64,000 nucleotides of DNA, taken from positions 1-64,000 of the forward strand of contig CAJFCJ010000053.1 of the NCBI GenBank assembly GCA_904063045.1, read 5' to 3'. Both the position numbers and the translations under genes were made by a program. A model generated the notes under the pieces. It worked only from the letters and a program-made list of their open reading frames with translations, was not told the DNA's origin and did not search any database. This document shows positions 33,182-42,465 of this stretch, in pieces (position 1 is the first letter of the stretch; each line of letters begins with the position of its first letter). The DNA comes from Dimorphilus gyrociliatus. Its lineage: Eukaryota > Annelida > Polychaeta > Dinophilidae.

Positions 33182-33316
33182 GGGGTCGGGTGTGAACGTA
33201 CCTGGGTGCGAACGTACCCGGGTGCGAACGTACCCTGGGCGGGTGCGAACGTACCCTGGGCGGGTGCGAACGTACCCTGGGCGGGTGCGAACGTACCCAG
33301 GTACGTTCGCACCCTA
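33182..33316 (+). repeat. MULE left terminal repeat, tandem 16-21-nt units
   Basis: Units of GGGTGCGAACGTACC are separated by T, C or CTGGGC. The last unit forms a palindrome with an inverted unit (GTACGTTCGCACCC). Open frames across it are artefacts of its repeat period of three times seven. Confidence 0.92.
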
Positions 33317-33819
33317 TTTTTATATTTATTTTATTTTTGAATTTTTGAATAAACATGTACATTGACACCCTTTTTTCCTTCTGTTCCTTCATTATATATT
33401 TGTTAATATATTGATTTGATAGAATGCAGATATTAAATAGAATACATATCCCATCAATATTAAATTACTACTTTAAAAGAAAATGTTGTTGAAAGTGAAA
33501 TAGCAGCCATTTTAATAGTGATAGTTTTATTAAATAAACTTTCACTTGGAATATTTATCCTTGCAAAAGTAAAGCTATATTTACTGAATAAATTTGGACA
33601 AAGTTCTTCTTGGAAGCTTCAACAGAAGTGAGTATTTATATCTAATCATTGAGATTGTTGATTCATGATATTTTGATGTAATATACTATCTTCAATTGTG
33701 AAAAAGCTGAATATTTTTCATAAATAAAATTTCAGCCATTTTGAATATTTGGAAAGGAAATTTATTGATAACTGGAAATATTTTTAGATAACCATCTACA
33801 TTTGATTGAAGATTAAAAA

Positions 33820-35721
33820 ATGGCTTTCAAATGTCACAATTGTCATTCAACAATTTATGGAAGGCAAAAATATTTGAAATGCAGCCTTTGTAAGAATCTT
33901 ATTCATAGGAAATGCACAGGTATGTAACTCTTTAATCAGCTTTCATGTAATTATATTTTTTAACATATTCTTATAGAAACACATAACATACCAATTTGCA
34001 AACCTTGTAACAAAAGAAAATGTACTGTCATGCTCAAGAAGTTAACTAATCTGGAAATTCATCAATTCAAAGTAAATTCTGAAGAAAGCTTTATTGATGA
34101 AAGAAATAAGATTGCTGCAGTTGAGGAATCAATATTGGAGGATGAAAATCATGTTCTTTCAGAATGCCAATCAATGGACCTAGACTCTTTGGAGGAAGTT
34201 GAAGAGAATGCTGAAGAATATTGTGAATCATCCACAAAAAGTGATTTTGAGATTGTAAAAGGAGGAAGTAGAAAGGGACATGACATTTTACTGAATGATG
34301 GATATTCTTTTGTTGTTAAACATAAAACACCATCAAGTACTATTTGGGTGTGCAGTGTGAGAAGTAAGAAGAAAAGATGTGTGGCCAGAATAAGACAAAA
34401 TGGAAATTTATTTCTCAAAGGCAATTTGGAACATAATCACAACAGAAAAAAGAATTTAGAAGTGGATATTAAAGTGAAAACAGATTTGAAAATTGTTTGC
34501 AGAAGTGATAATCAAACATCTGGAAGAAGCATTGCTGAAAAAGTTCTTCTATCCTATGAACCCAATGCAACTTGTCTTCCTGATATCAACTATTTGAAGA
34601 GAATGGCAAACTCAAATAGACAAAAGTTTAGGCCAGTGGAACCTAAAGTGTACAACTTTAATTTAGATGAAACATTTTTGCCTGATGAATTTTTGCAGAA
34701 AGATATTTGTGAAAATGGAGAAAGAATTTTAATCTTTGCAACAAACCATCAGCTGAATTTATTATCAAAATCCAACTGTTGGTACATTGATGGTACTTTC
34801 AAGATTGTAAAAGAACCATTTTATCAACTTGTCACTATTCACTCATTTGTTAAGAAGAGTGGTGATATGAAGCAAGTTCCTCTTGTTTTTATTTTTCTGA
34901 CTTCAAAGCATACCAAAGCATACTTACAAGCATTTCAAGTAAATATTTCATATTATCTCTTCAAAAGTGATGATAAATAAAGTTGCTTTTTTGTAGCATA
35001 TCAACAATCTTATCAATGATTTTCATCCAAAAAGAATTACAATGGATTTTGAAAAAGGACTATGGAAAGCATTATCAAAAGTATATCCCCTCACTGAATT
35101 TCAAGGTTGTGTATTTCATTTCACACAAGCAGTATACAGGAAAATACAAGTCAGTTACATTCAAATATATATAACATTATCTATTAAATAACTTATATTA
35201 TTGAATAGGCTCTTGGCTATGTAAAGAAATACAAAGAAAAAGGAAATGATTGGAAAGATTTCAGAAAATTGATGGCTCTGCCATTCTTGCCAGCACATAT
35301 TATTCAACCAACATTTGACAGCATAAATGCAGAACTTTGTGAAAAAAATAGATTTTTGGACCTGCTGCAATACTTCCAAACAAACTGGATCAAAAATAAA
35401 TTATGGAAACCAAATAACTGGTCAGTTTTTGGTTTGTCTATTAGGACCAATAATGATTGTGAAGGATGGCATCAAAGAATGAATAGTAAGCTGCCTGCTA
35501 AAGGTTCTTTTTACATGCTGGTTGATGAGCTAAAAAAAGAGTCTGAGTTGATTGCAGTTTATGAGAAATTACTGTCAGAAAAAAGGATTTACAAACATCA
35601 AAAGAAAAAGTATATTGACATCCAAAAGAAAATTTTTGATTTATGGGATGATTTCAAGTTGAACAAATTGACATCAATTGATCTATTAATGCAGACATCC
35701 CATATCTACTCTCCAGCATAA
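33820..35721 (+). CDS. MULE transposase with C2-type finger, FLYWCH finger and DDE domain
   Basis: Exons 33820-33919, 33977-34938, 34997-35149 and 35209-35721. Introns are 57, 58 and 59 nt, and the phases join to a 575-residue protein. It begins with a paired-cysteine zinc finger (CHNCHST...LKCSLCKNLIHRKC...ICKPC, residues 5-47). A FLYWCH-type finger follows (about 130-180: W-V-C-S-V-R...C-V-A-R-I...H-N-H). The MULE catalytic domain has WYIDGTFKIV (first Asp, about 308), RITMDFEKGLWKAL (second Asp, about 390) and the TNNDCEGWH box (about 490). It catalyses cut-and-paste of the surrounding element by binding the terminal repeats. No frame damage was seen. Confidence 0.93.
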
Positions 35722-35841
35722 ATATCATTTGTCAAGCTTTATTGTTTTTTAGTATAATATTTAGTCTTTTAAATACATACTTTTAGATTTATAGCTAAAT
35801 CTTTTATTCAAAAATTCAAAAATAAAATAAATATAAAAATA

Positions 35842-35932
35842 GGGTGCGAACGTACCCAGGTACGTTCGCACCCGCCCAGGGTACGTTCGCACCCGGGTAC
35901 GTTCACACCCAGGTACGTTCGCACCCCAACTC
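35842..35932 (-). repeat. MULE right terminal repeat
   Basis: Inverted GTACGTTCGCACCC units, three or four, with the same spacer (GCCCAG) seen on the left. One copy of the 21-nt unit against three on the left end. Confidence 0.92.
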
Positions 35933-35941
35933 GAAATGATG
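35933..35941 (+). repeat. Target-site duplication, right
   Basis: GAAATGATG, matching 33173-33181. Confidence 0.93.
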
Positions 35942-36570
35942 ACATCTTTCACAGAGATTGGAGTGAATCTAAGAGAAGAGGAAGTTGAAAATCTTATGAA
36001 AATTCAACAGCCTGGAGTTGAATTAACAAACAATTATAATTTGCTTCTGCTCACAGATGGCAGTTTGGGTGATTTAGATTTGCTTCAAATAGAAGATGTT
36101 AAGAGAAATATCAATTTTGGTGGAAATATTTTAATTATAAACATTTCTGGTCTATCATTTAAAAATTGCAAAGAAATTTTATCAAAATGGAATATAAAAG
36201 CTACAGTTGTAGCCCTTCATATTCTTTTTGATATCATTAATGATGTTGATGAGAATTTTCCAGATATTTACACAAACAATGGAAATTTTAAAGAATGTCT
36301 CCTATTTATAAAATACAATGAAAAAAATTATATAAATAATCAAGTAGCACCACCAAAAAATTTACAAAAAATGTTCACAAATGTTTTTTATATCAATAGC
36401 ATTATAAGAGGAGATCCTTTTCATAGATGAATGCAGCAGGGAAAGATCTCTTCATTAAGAAATGTTGTTCAACAACTGATTTTTAATGAAATTTTAGTGA
36501 ACACAAAAGAAATAATGGTTCAGCAACAAAGAAGGACTGGAAGAAGGAGATTAAATAGACAAAGATATCA
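35942..36570 (+). pseudogene. HX family ORF, copy 2, 3' part (after Mutator-like insertion)
   Basis: The frame continues from the HX 5' part in the same phase. It contains LTDGSLGDLDLLQIEDVK, LIINISGLSF, the YINSIIRGDPFH box and, after a single in-frame TGA at 36428, the KISSLRNVVQ and QQQRRTGRRRLNRQ tail. Besides the MULE there is thus one nonsense codon where the copy at 48230 has a sense codon. No known domain. The basic tail suggests nucleic-acid binding. Confidence 0.6.
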
Positions 36571-37021
36571 GTGAGAATTGCACAAATCATTCATATTATA
36601 TATTATTGCTTTCCATGTCTTTTTTATGCAAACATATTATATTATATTTCATTGAAAAAACATTCATATAATAACTATGTATTCATATTAGTGCAGGATA
36701 CAAATTTTACAAACAAAAAAATGACAAAGCAGCAATCTAATTATGTCACTTAAAAGTTAAATATATTATTGTGCAACATGTTTGTCATATTTGCAACCTA
36801 GATATTGAAATATCAGTCCATATGAAAGTGAGGGAAGCTCCAGTGTTTTCATTTAAGAATCATTTTTGTTTATCTATAATATTCTGAATTAAATATGTTC
36901 TAATTGATATACTTTGAAGCAATTCTTTCATTAACACTATAAGATCTATCAGACAATTTGGATTTTATATTCTACTCTCAAACATTATACATAACCAAAC
37001 ATTTAAAACAAAAAGAATTAC
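36571..37021 (+). other. 3' non-coding region between HX and hammerhead repeat
   Basis: Matches the equivalent region after 48457 at both ends (ATAACTATGTATTcATAT and a CATTAACACTATAAGAtCTaTCAGACAA stretch), but the middle differs. No gene. Confidence 0.55.
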
Positions 37022-37111
37022 AACAAAAATTCATGCAAGGAAGGATACAATTATAGAATTGGTCCTATCCTCCCCTTCAAGGTAGCAGTAAGTGAAGCTA
37101 TCCTCTGAAAT

Positions 37112-37159
37112 GACCCTGATGAGTCTTTGCAAAAGGGGAAGATGAAACCATGGTAGGTC
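37112..37159 (+). ncRNA. Hammerhead ribozyme B1
   Basis: Stem I GACC/GGTC; core CTGATGA (37116-37122); stem II GTCTT / AAGAT (one G-U pair); GAAA at 37144; stem III ACC-AT-GGT; predicted cleavage after A37155. Confidence 0.87.
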
Positions 37160-37738
37160 AACCAAACTTGGTTCCATTTCACCTAATACTAAATATATAC
37201 TACATTAAGACATTAAATCATTAATCAACTTGAGATGTGAAGACTACTTGATTCATATTGTGCAATAACTTCTTACTCTTGCATCTCACAATAATGGGGG
37301 ATCTCCTGAAACTTTGTTGGAAGTTATTCGACTTTCATCAGAACTTAGATCTTAGTATCTAGTTCAACATTACAAAAACCTAATCAGAAGTAAGGAGAGT
37401 CAAGGGGTTTGACGAACAGTACAAGTTGATTTCTATGTCTGATCATCCAGCTTACAAAAAAATTAAACAAAAAATATTTCAAAATACAACAATACTCATA
37501 TGTTTATTCATACAAACAAGCATACAATTATTACAAAATTCAACTTCCACAGTTGATATTACAATAAAACACATCTATACATCATTAGACATACAGTTAC
37601 AAAAAATTATCTCTTCCATTCAATCTATGCACATTCATCAATCTTATGACAAAAATAAAATGCAAGGCAGGATACAATTGCAGAATTGGTCCTAACCTCC
37701 CCTTCAAGGTAGCAGTAAGTGAAGCTATCCTCTGAAAT

Positions 37739-37786
37739 GACCCTGATGAGTCTTTGCAAAAGGGGAAGACGAAACCATGGTAGGTC
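37739..37786 (+). ncRNA. Hammerhead ribozyme B2
   Basis: Stem I GACC/GGTC; core CTGATGA (37743-37749); stem II GTCTT / AAGAC, fully paired; GAAA at 37771; stem III ACC-AT-GGT; predicted cleavage after A37782. With B1 it would release a 627-nt RNA. Confidence 0.89.
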
Positions 37787-37984
37787 AACTATTCTTAGTA
37801 ACCATCAAAAAATTAGAACATAAACTGAACATTTTTTCATCAATCAGTTGTAGATAGTCTTACTTGTACAGAGTGTTCTTACTCTTGCATTCCATACCAT
37901 TGTGGAATCTCTTGAAACTTTGGTGGAAGTTATTCAACTTTCATCAGAACTTAGATCTTAGTATCTAGTTCAACATTACAAAAA

Positions 37985-38023
37985 CCTAACCCTAACCCTA
38001 ACCCTAACCCTAACCCTAACCCT
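37985..38023 (+). repeat. Interstitial telomere repeat (CCCTAA)6
   Basis: Six near-perfect units. It joins the 3' end of the hammerhead family B repeat on the left to the start of the OTU element on the right. Confidence 0.96.
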
Positions 38024-39160
38024 GTCAACAAGAACTTCATTCATTGAATTATCCTACAAAAATGTAAGTTATTCAGTTAATATTTGTGTTATGTGTTTTT
38101 AAAAAATATTTGGCAGCAGTCTCTATATAGATTTACAAAATCTATAGATAATTAGTTGGATTTTAAGGCCATTTCCATGTTGGCAGCCATTTTGATTGGC
38201 ATGCAAGGCGAATATTTTAATTATTTCAGTGTTATTTAAATAACATTGACATGCTCTCAGTATATTCTTTAGATATTATTATGTAGATTAATATGCTTCA
38301 AACAGAATTAAAATCGGTCAATTATTCACTGACTTAGGTCAAAATAAACATTATAGGCATTTTCCTTCTTTATGTACCTATAATGAAAACAACGGCAAAA
38401 ATTCCAATTTACTGTAATTTTTATCCAATCCTTTTGATTTTTTAAAACGTTATAGATCTATTTATGCCAGTTCCAAATCATCAAACAGAATTAAAATCTG
38501 TCAATTATTGACTGAGTAAGGTCCACTTAAAGATTTCACGCATTTTCATTTTACGCAGTTAAAGAAAACAACGGCAAAAAATTCATTTTACTGTAATTTT
38601 TATCCAATCCTTTTGAATTTTTACAACATTATACATCTATTTATACAAGTTCTGAAATTTCAAACATAATTAACATCTAGCAACTACTTCCTTAGCTATG
38701 TTAATATCCAAATTTTCTACACATACTGTTAACATGGCCAACATACATATATCTCAAAATTATTTAGGGTTAGCCAGCTATTTCTTATCAGATTTTCTTC
38801 TGCTTTATTTTTATTAATGTACAGCATTGTTAATACTGATTTCAATAATTTCTAACAGATTTAACAACATTGGTTTGGGAATTTGCCGAAGCAGAGACAA
38901 TTCACATTGAAAACTTCAAACTACCTATACACTCCCAATCAACAAACAATTTCCATCTGCCATCCAAATTGAAGATTACAATTACTACTCTTCTATGTAA
39001 GTACAATGCTTTGTGTGTCTTGTTGTGGCTGAATATTTTGTGTTTAGGTCACAAACAATAACTCCACATTATTGTGTTAGGGTTAGGGTTATTGCTTGGC
39101 AGGGTTACTTTTATGCAGCCAACATATTTTTTTTCCCTTAGGCAAAACCAAAAACCAATA
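38024..39160 (+). other. 5' non-coding part of the OTU element
   Basis: No ORF. Two imperfect copies of a roughly 190-nt block occur (about 38280-38420 and 38470-38610, sharing AAACAGAATTAAAATCtGTCAATTATT and AACAACGGCAAAAA). A pyrimidine-rich TTTTTTTTCCCTTAG at 39127-39141 could be a splice acceptor just before the ORF. A GGGTTAGGGTTA word lies at 39078-39091. Confidence 0.5.
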
Positions 39161-40477
39161 ATGGATTTAGACTTTTTTGCTATATGGTCACCAACTGTAA
39201 ATTTGATTGACCTCTTTGGTGAATTTATTCATCTAAGCCCAACTGAGGGTAGGATTAACGATTTACAACAATTTAAATCATTCATATCCCTCACTATCAC
39301 ACCATTTATTCTCAAAATTGAAAATAGTACAATGATTAAGGAGCAAATTTTTGAATATCTAAAGGATAATTATAATATCTTTCTATTACCTCATCAAAAT
39401 CAGTTAATATTATCAAATTCAAATCAACTTGTATCAACTTTAATTGTTATAAAAACTTTATTAGCTAACAAAATATATAAAGTCAGAATAGCAGCTTATG
39501 GTATGAAATCAACTCATATTCCTTCGATTTTATATACAATTACCAATAACCTTCCCAGTCATGACAATATATTTGATTTTGCATTTAATATTAAAATGGA
39601 TTATGGTGGTGGTGGTGGTGGTGATGATGATGATGAAACAACCAAGTTACATTTATTTAAAATACCAAAAAGCCATGGTATAACTTTTCCTATTCTTTAT
39701 GGAATTGGTGGAGGTTTTGGAGGTATATTAATTAAATATTTACCTCCTAATCCTTCGGTCTATAATAATAATATTGCAATTAAATTATACCAAAGTGGCC
39801 TTATACATATCATTAAAGCTGTTAATAAAATGGGTTATGAAGCTGAACCAAGAACAAATAAGGCTATTCATCTAAGATATTGTATGTTCAGAAAATTAAT
39901 TGACATTTTAAAGAGAAATCAAAAATTCTTACACAAATTATGTTTGGAGACAAGAATTAGAAACATCAACATGGAAGAAGGAATTAAAGTTGCCAATAAG
40001 ATATTAGGTGGTGGAAATGTTTATAAATTATTTCAATTAAATAATTTAAACATCCAAGAATGTACAAGACATATTGATTTGGCTGATTATTTCTATAATA
40101 TATATCACATATTAAAATTAGCTGAAGCCTATAAATTTGGTAAGGTTAAAAGCCAAAAGCCACCAAGAGAGGAACACTTACATTTATTAATTAAAATCTA
40201 TAGCTCACTTGGAATATTTTCCAATTATTGGAAGAAATGGAAATGTCCATATATTAACATCAGCTTTACTGGAAATATCACTTGCGATAATAATTTACAC
40301 AATGAAATTGAAAGTTTGTCTATAACTGACAACAATACAACTCAGCCTAATAAACCATTACCAATAATTCAAATTTGCAAAGAAAATCCAAATGATTGCA
40401 AGTCAGACCATTTGATATTTTTCAATAGTCAAGATTTCTCAATAACAGAGAGGGTAATTGAAAAAAAAAACCAGTAA
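39161..40477 (+). CDS. First ORF of the OTU element, unknown function
   Basis: 439 codons from the ATG at 39161, preferred over upstream starts because a likely splice acceptor and telomere-like words precede it. The protein is basic and I/K/N-rich, with a Gly/Asp low-complexity run (about residues 146-160) and a G-G-G-F-G-G-I-L motif (about 185). No signal peptide, membrane span or known catalytic motif is seen. It is followed 24 nt later by the OTU ORF in another frame, suggesting a two-gene or formerly fused unit. The element is bounded by CCCTAA tracts on both sides. A structural or nucleic-acid-binding role is possible but unproven. Confidence 0.6.
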   Translation: MDLDFFAIWSPTVNLIDLFGEFIHLSPTEGRINDLQQFKSFISLTITPFILKIENSTMIKEQIFEYLKDNYNIFLLPHQNQLILSNSNQLVSTLIVIKTLLANKIYKVRIAAYGMKSTHIPSILYTITNNLPSHDNIFDFAFNIKMDYGGGGGGDDDDETTKLHLFKIPKSHGITFPILYGIGGGFGGILIKYLPPNPSVYNNNIAIKLYQSGLIHIIKAVNKMGYEAEPRTNKAIHLRYCMFRKLIDILKRNQKFLHKLCLETRIRNINMEEGIKVANKILGGGNVYKLFQLNNLNIQECTRHIDLADYFYNIYHILKLAEAYKFGKVKSQKPPREEHLHLLIKIYSSLGIFSNYWKKWKCPYINISFTGNITCDNNLHNEIESLSITDNNTTQPNKPLPIIQICKENPNDCKSDHLIFFNSQDFSITERVIEKKNQ

Positions 40478-40500
40478 ATAAATCCAGGATTCTTCAACAG

Positions 40501-41772
40501 ATGGATAATTGTTTACAAATTGTACAACATACAAAAAACAAAAACAAGTTTACTGTTCAAGTTAGAGGAGGTGGATTTTATAAAACATTTTCATGTAGAA
40601 AAAAATTACTTCAAGATATTTACAAAAAGTTTGGTGAAAAATATCCTAATAAGTTTGTTACCAAAAGGAAACAATTCAACAGAACACTATGTATAAACCT
40701 TACTGAAGCAGATAAACAATTCAACATTCCCAATCAAATCATAACAAGAAGAATGAAAATGAGAAACAAAATTAATATCGATAAAGATATTTTAGGGAAA
40801 AAATCCTTTCTTCAACCTACAATCAAACTTCATTCCATTAATTGTGTTATAGAGTTTACAAAACTTAAATTAAATTATAGATTGAAAATGACTAAAAACC
40901 ATATACAAAAAGATTTTCAATCTATAATACAAAGTACACAGTGTCATGTTCAACTTAAAAAATTAGGGTGTAAATACCAGCAGAAAGTTATATTATTCAA
41001 CTTACAAAAGCTAATACACAATGATAATGATGATGATGATGGTGATGATGTATTTGATGATGACAACAATCAACTAACAAATCACAATAAATCAGGGTTA
41101 GCAGCAGGAGTTACAATTACAAAGCAACAGGCATTCAAAATTATAAATTTCAAATGTCTGTTATCAGCACCAGCTACCAATAACAACAACAACAATAATA
41201 ATAATAATAATAGAGAACAGCTGAAAGAAAGAAAAGGTCACCAAATCAGGGTTTATAATATCACCAACAGTCAACATTTAACATATGTCATTGTACCAGG
41301 GGATGGAAATTGCCTGTTTAGCTCTCTACTTTACTTTCAGACAAGGTTTACATGTCCAAATGTTTTAAGAAAATTTATTGTGGGACATTTGCTATGTGGA
41401 AATCTGGGGAATAAAAGTTTATTTGGAAATGTAACATTGAAAAAAAGGATCAAATGGCAGTATCAGAATATGGATAATTATAAAAAAACCATGTATTATG
41501 GTTTAGGTTGGGGGGGTTCTATTGAGATAGAAGCATTTTCGCAATTATTTAACAAGAAAATTGTTGTATATGGTAAACGGTTTCATAAATACATAATTGT
41601 GGAAATGACAAATATGCATGATGCCAACATTAACCAGATCCACTGCTTAATGTACAAAGATTACCATTATAATCCCATTGTAAATCAAGTTACAATAGGT
41701 AAGTTCAATAAAATAGTTGGTTTTAATCTGTACTATCTTTATTTAATTTCTACAGATTCTGTTCAGGGTTAG
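40501..41772 (+). CDS. ORF with C-terminal OTU-type cysteine protease domain
   Basis: 423 codons. The first 250 residues are basic and unrecognised, with Asp-rich (about 177-190) and poly-Asn (about 225-240) runs. The C-terminal 150 residues carry the OTU signature. VPGDGNCLFSSL provides the catalytic Asp/Cys (D and C of GDGNC, about 270-275). WGGSIEIEAFSQLFNKKIVVY is the central OTU block. A late H in IHCLMYKDYHYNPI lies at the position of the catalytic His. OTU proteases remove ubiquitin and occur as accessory modules in several viruses and retroelements. The copy is open and looks intact. Confidence 0.8.
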   Translation: MDNCLQIVQHTKNKNKFTVQVRGGGFYKTFSCRKKLLQDIYKKFGEKYPNKFVTKRKQFNRTLCINLTEADKQFNIPNQIITRRMKMRNKINIDKDILGKKSFLQPTIKLHSINCVIEFTKLKLNYRLKMTKNHIQKDFQSIIQSTQCHVQLKKLGCKYQQKVILFNLQKLIHNDNDDDDGDDVFDDDNNQLTNHNKSGLAAGVTITKQQAFKIINFKCLLSAPATNNNNNNNNNNNREQLKERKGHQIRVYNITNSQHLTYVIVPGDGNCLFSSLLYFQTRFTCPNVLRKFIVGHLLCGNLGNKSLFGNVTLKKRIKWQYQNMDNYKKTMYYGLGWGGSIEIEAFSQLFNKKIVVYGKRFHKYIIVEMTNMHDANINQIHCLMYKDYHYNPIVNQVTIGKFNKIVGFNLYYLYLISTDSVQG

Positions 41773-42440
41773 ATAACAGCCTTACAACTAACCTAAACTA
41801 TTATAGTCAACAACATCAACTTTACAAATTTCTGTTAATGTTCCTTATGTATGTAAACAAGTTGTGGATTGTTAGGGAAAAACCAGTTTATAGTATTCCT
41901 AACAGTTTGTTAGATGCCATTTTGCTCAGTATTAATAATATATTTGTTTCTATAATCTGAAAAAACATTGATTACAATAAACATTTTCTTTATAAAACAT
42001 GGGTTAGTCAAAAACCATTCTATCAAGCACAAACTTCGATGCTTAATATCTCTAATTCCAAGCCCACAATTTTTTTTAATTTTTGATATGTGTTTTAGTA
42101 ATATGTTATAAGGCTATATTCAAAAAATAAAAAAAATAGTGGGCTTGGGTTTTGAGCTAGGGGTCAAAACGTAGAAAAAAACATCATTTTTTCCTATTTT
42201 ACACCTCAAACATATAGTTTGCTTCAAAATTTCAAAATTTTGAATCCAATTTATTACTGTACACCTTCAAATTGTTCAATTTAAAAAAAAAAAAATTCAA
42301 AAAAACAGAAAAAAATTTTTAATCGTTAATTTTCTTTCTCCAATATCTCAGCCTACAGATGCCAGCAGATGAAAAGACTTTAGTAAATTATTAATTAGGC
42401 ATATATATACAAGTTGGCATACTCAACTAAAAAGGAACCC
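41773..42440 (+). repeat. 3' region of the OTU element (inverted copy at 52135-52732)
   Basis: Non-coding. From about 41850 to 42440 it matches the reverse complement of 52135-52732 almost base for base, ending ACTAAAAAGGAACCCCCCTG next to telomere repeats in both copies. This fixes the 3' end of the element. Confidence 0.85.
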
Positions 42441-42445
42441 CCCTG

Positions 42446-42465
42446 TAACCCTAACCCTAACCCTA
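42446..42465 (+). repeat. Telomere repeat tract between OTU element and PLE
   Basis: About three and a half CCCTAA units. Read in frame with the downstream PLE ORF they encode Asn-Pro repeats, which is an artefact. Confidence 0.95.

Larger units (their letters stand above)
33182..35932 (+). mobile_element. Complete Mutator-like DNA transposon (MULE)
   Basis: A 2751-nt element bounded by a perfect 9-bp duplication. The left end (33182-33316) is a stack of five or six GGGTGCGAACGTACCC-type units, including three 21-nt repeats. The right end (35842-35932) is the inverted equivalent with fewer units. The outermost bases pair imperfectly (GGGGTCGGGTGTGAACGTACC against GAGTTGGGGTGCGAACGTACC). A four-exon transposase gene without stops lies inside. 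It is inserted in the HX ORF. The perfect duplication and open transposase suggest a recent event. Confidence 0.93.
37022..37984 (+). mobile_element. Hammerhead family B tandem: two terminal repeats flanking a short non-coding core
   Basis: Two direct repeats of about 330-370 nt (37022-37395 and 37660-37984), each with a ribozyme. They enclose about 260 nt with no gene. Ribozyme-to-ribozyme distance is 627 nt. The first repeat ends ACAAAAACCTAATCAGAAGT, as does the minus-strand copy at 20.9 kb; the second ends at ACAAAAACCTA and continues as (CCCTAA)n. It looks like a small retrozyme, or the terminal-repeat pair of a larger HX element. Confidence 0.82.

Noticed and set aside
33168-33392. Frames across the MULE ends with repeated GANVPWA or RVRSHPP words
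   Set aside because: Product of the 21-nt terminal repeat, not a protein.
42414-42462. Start of the PLE ORF at an upstream ATG
   Set aside because: The first residues are encoded by OTU-element sequence and telomere repeats (Asn-Pro repeats). The true protein start was lost by 5' truncation.
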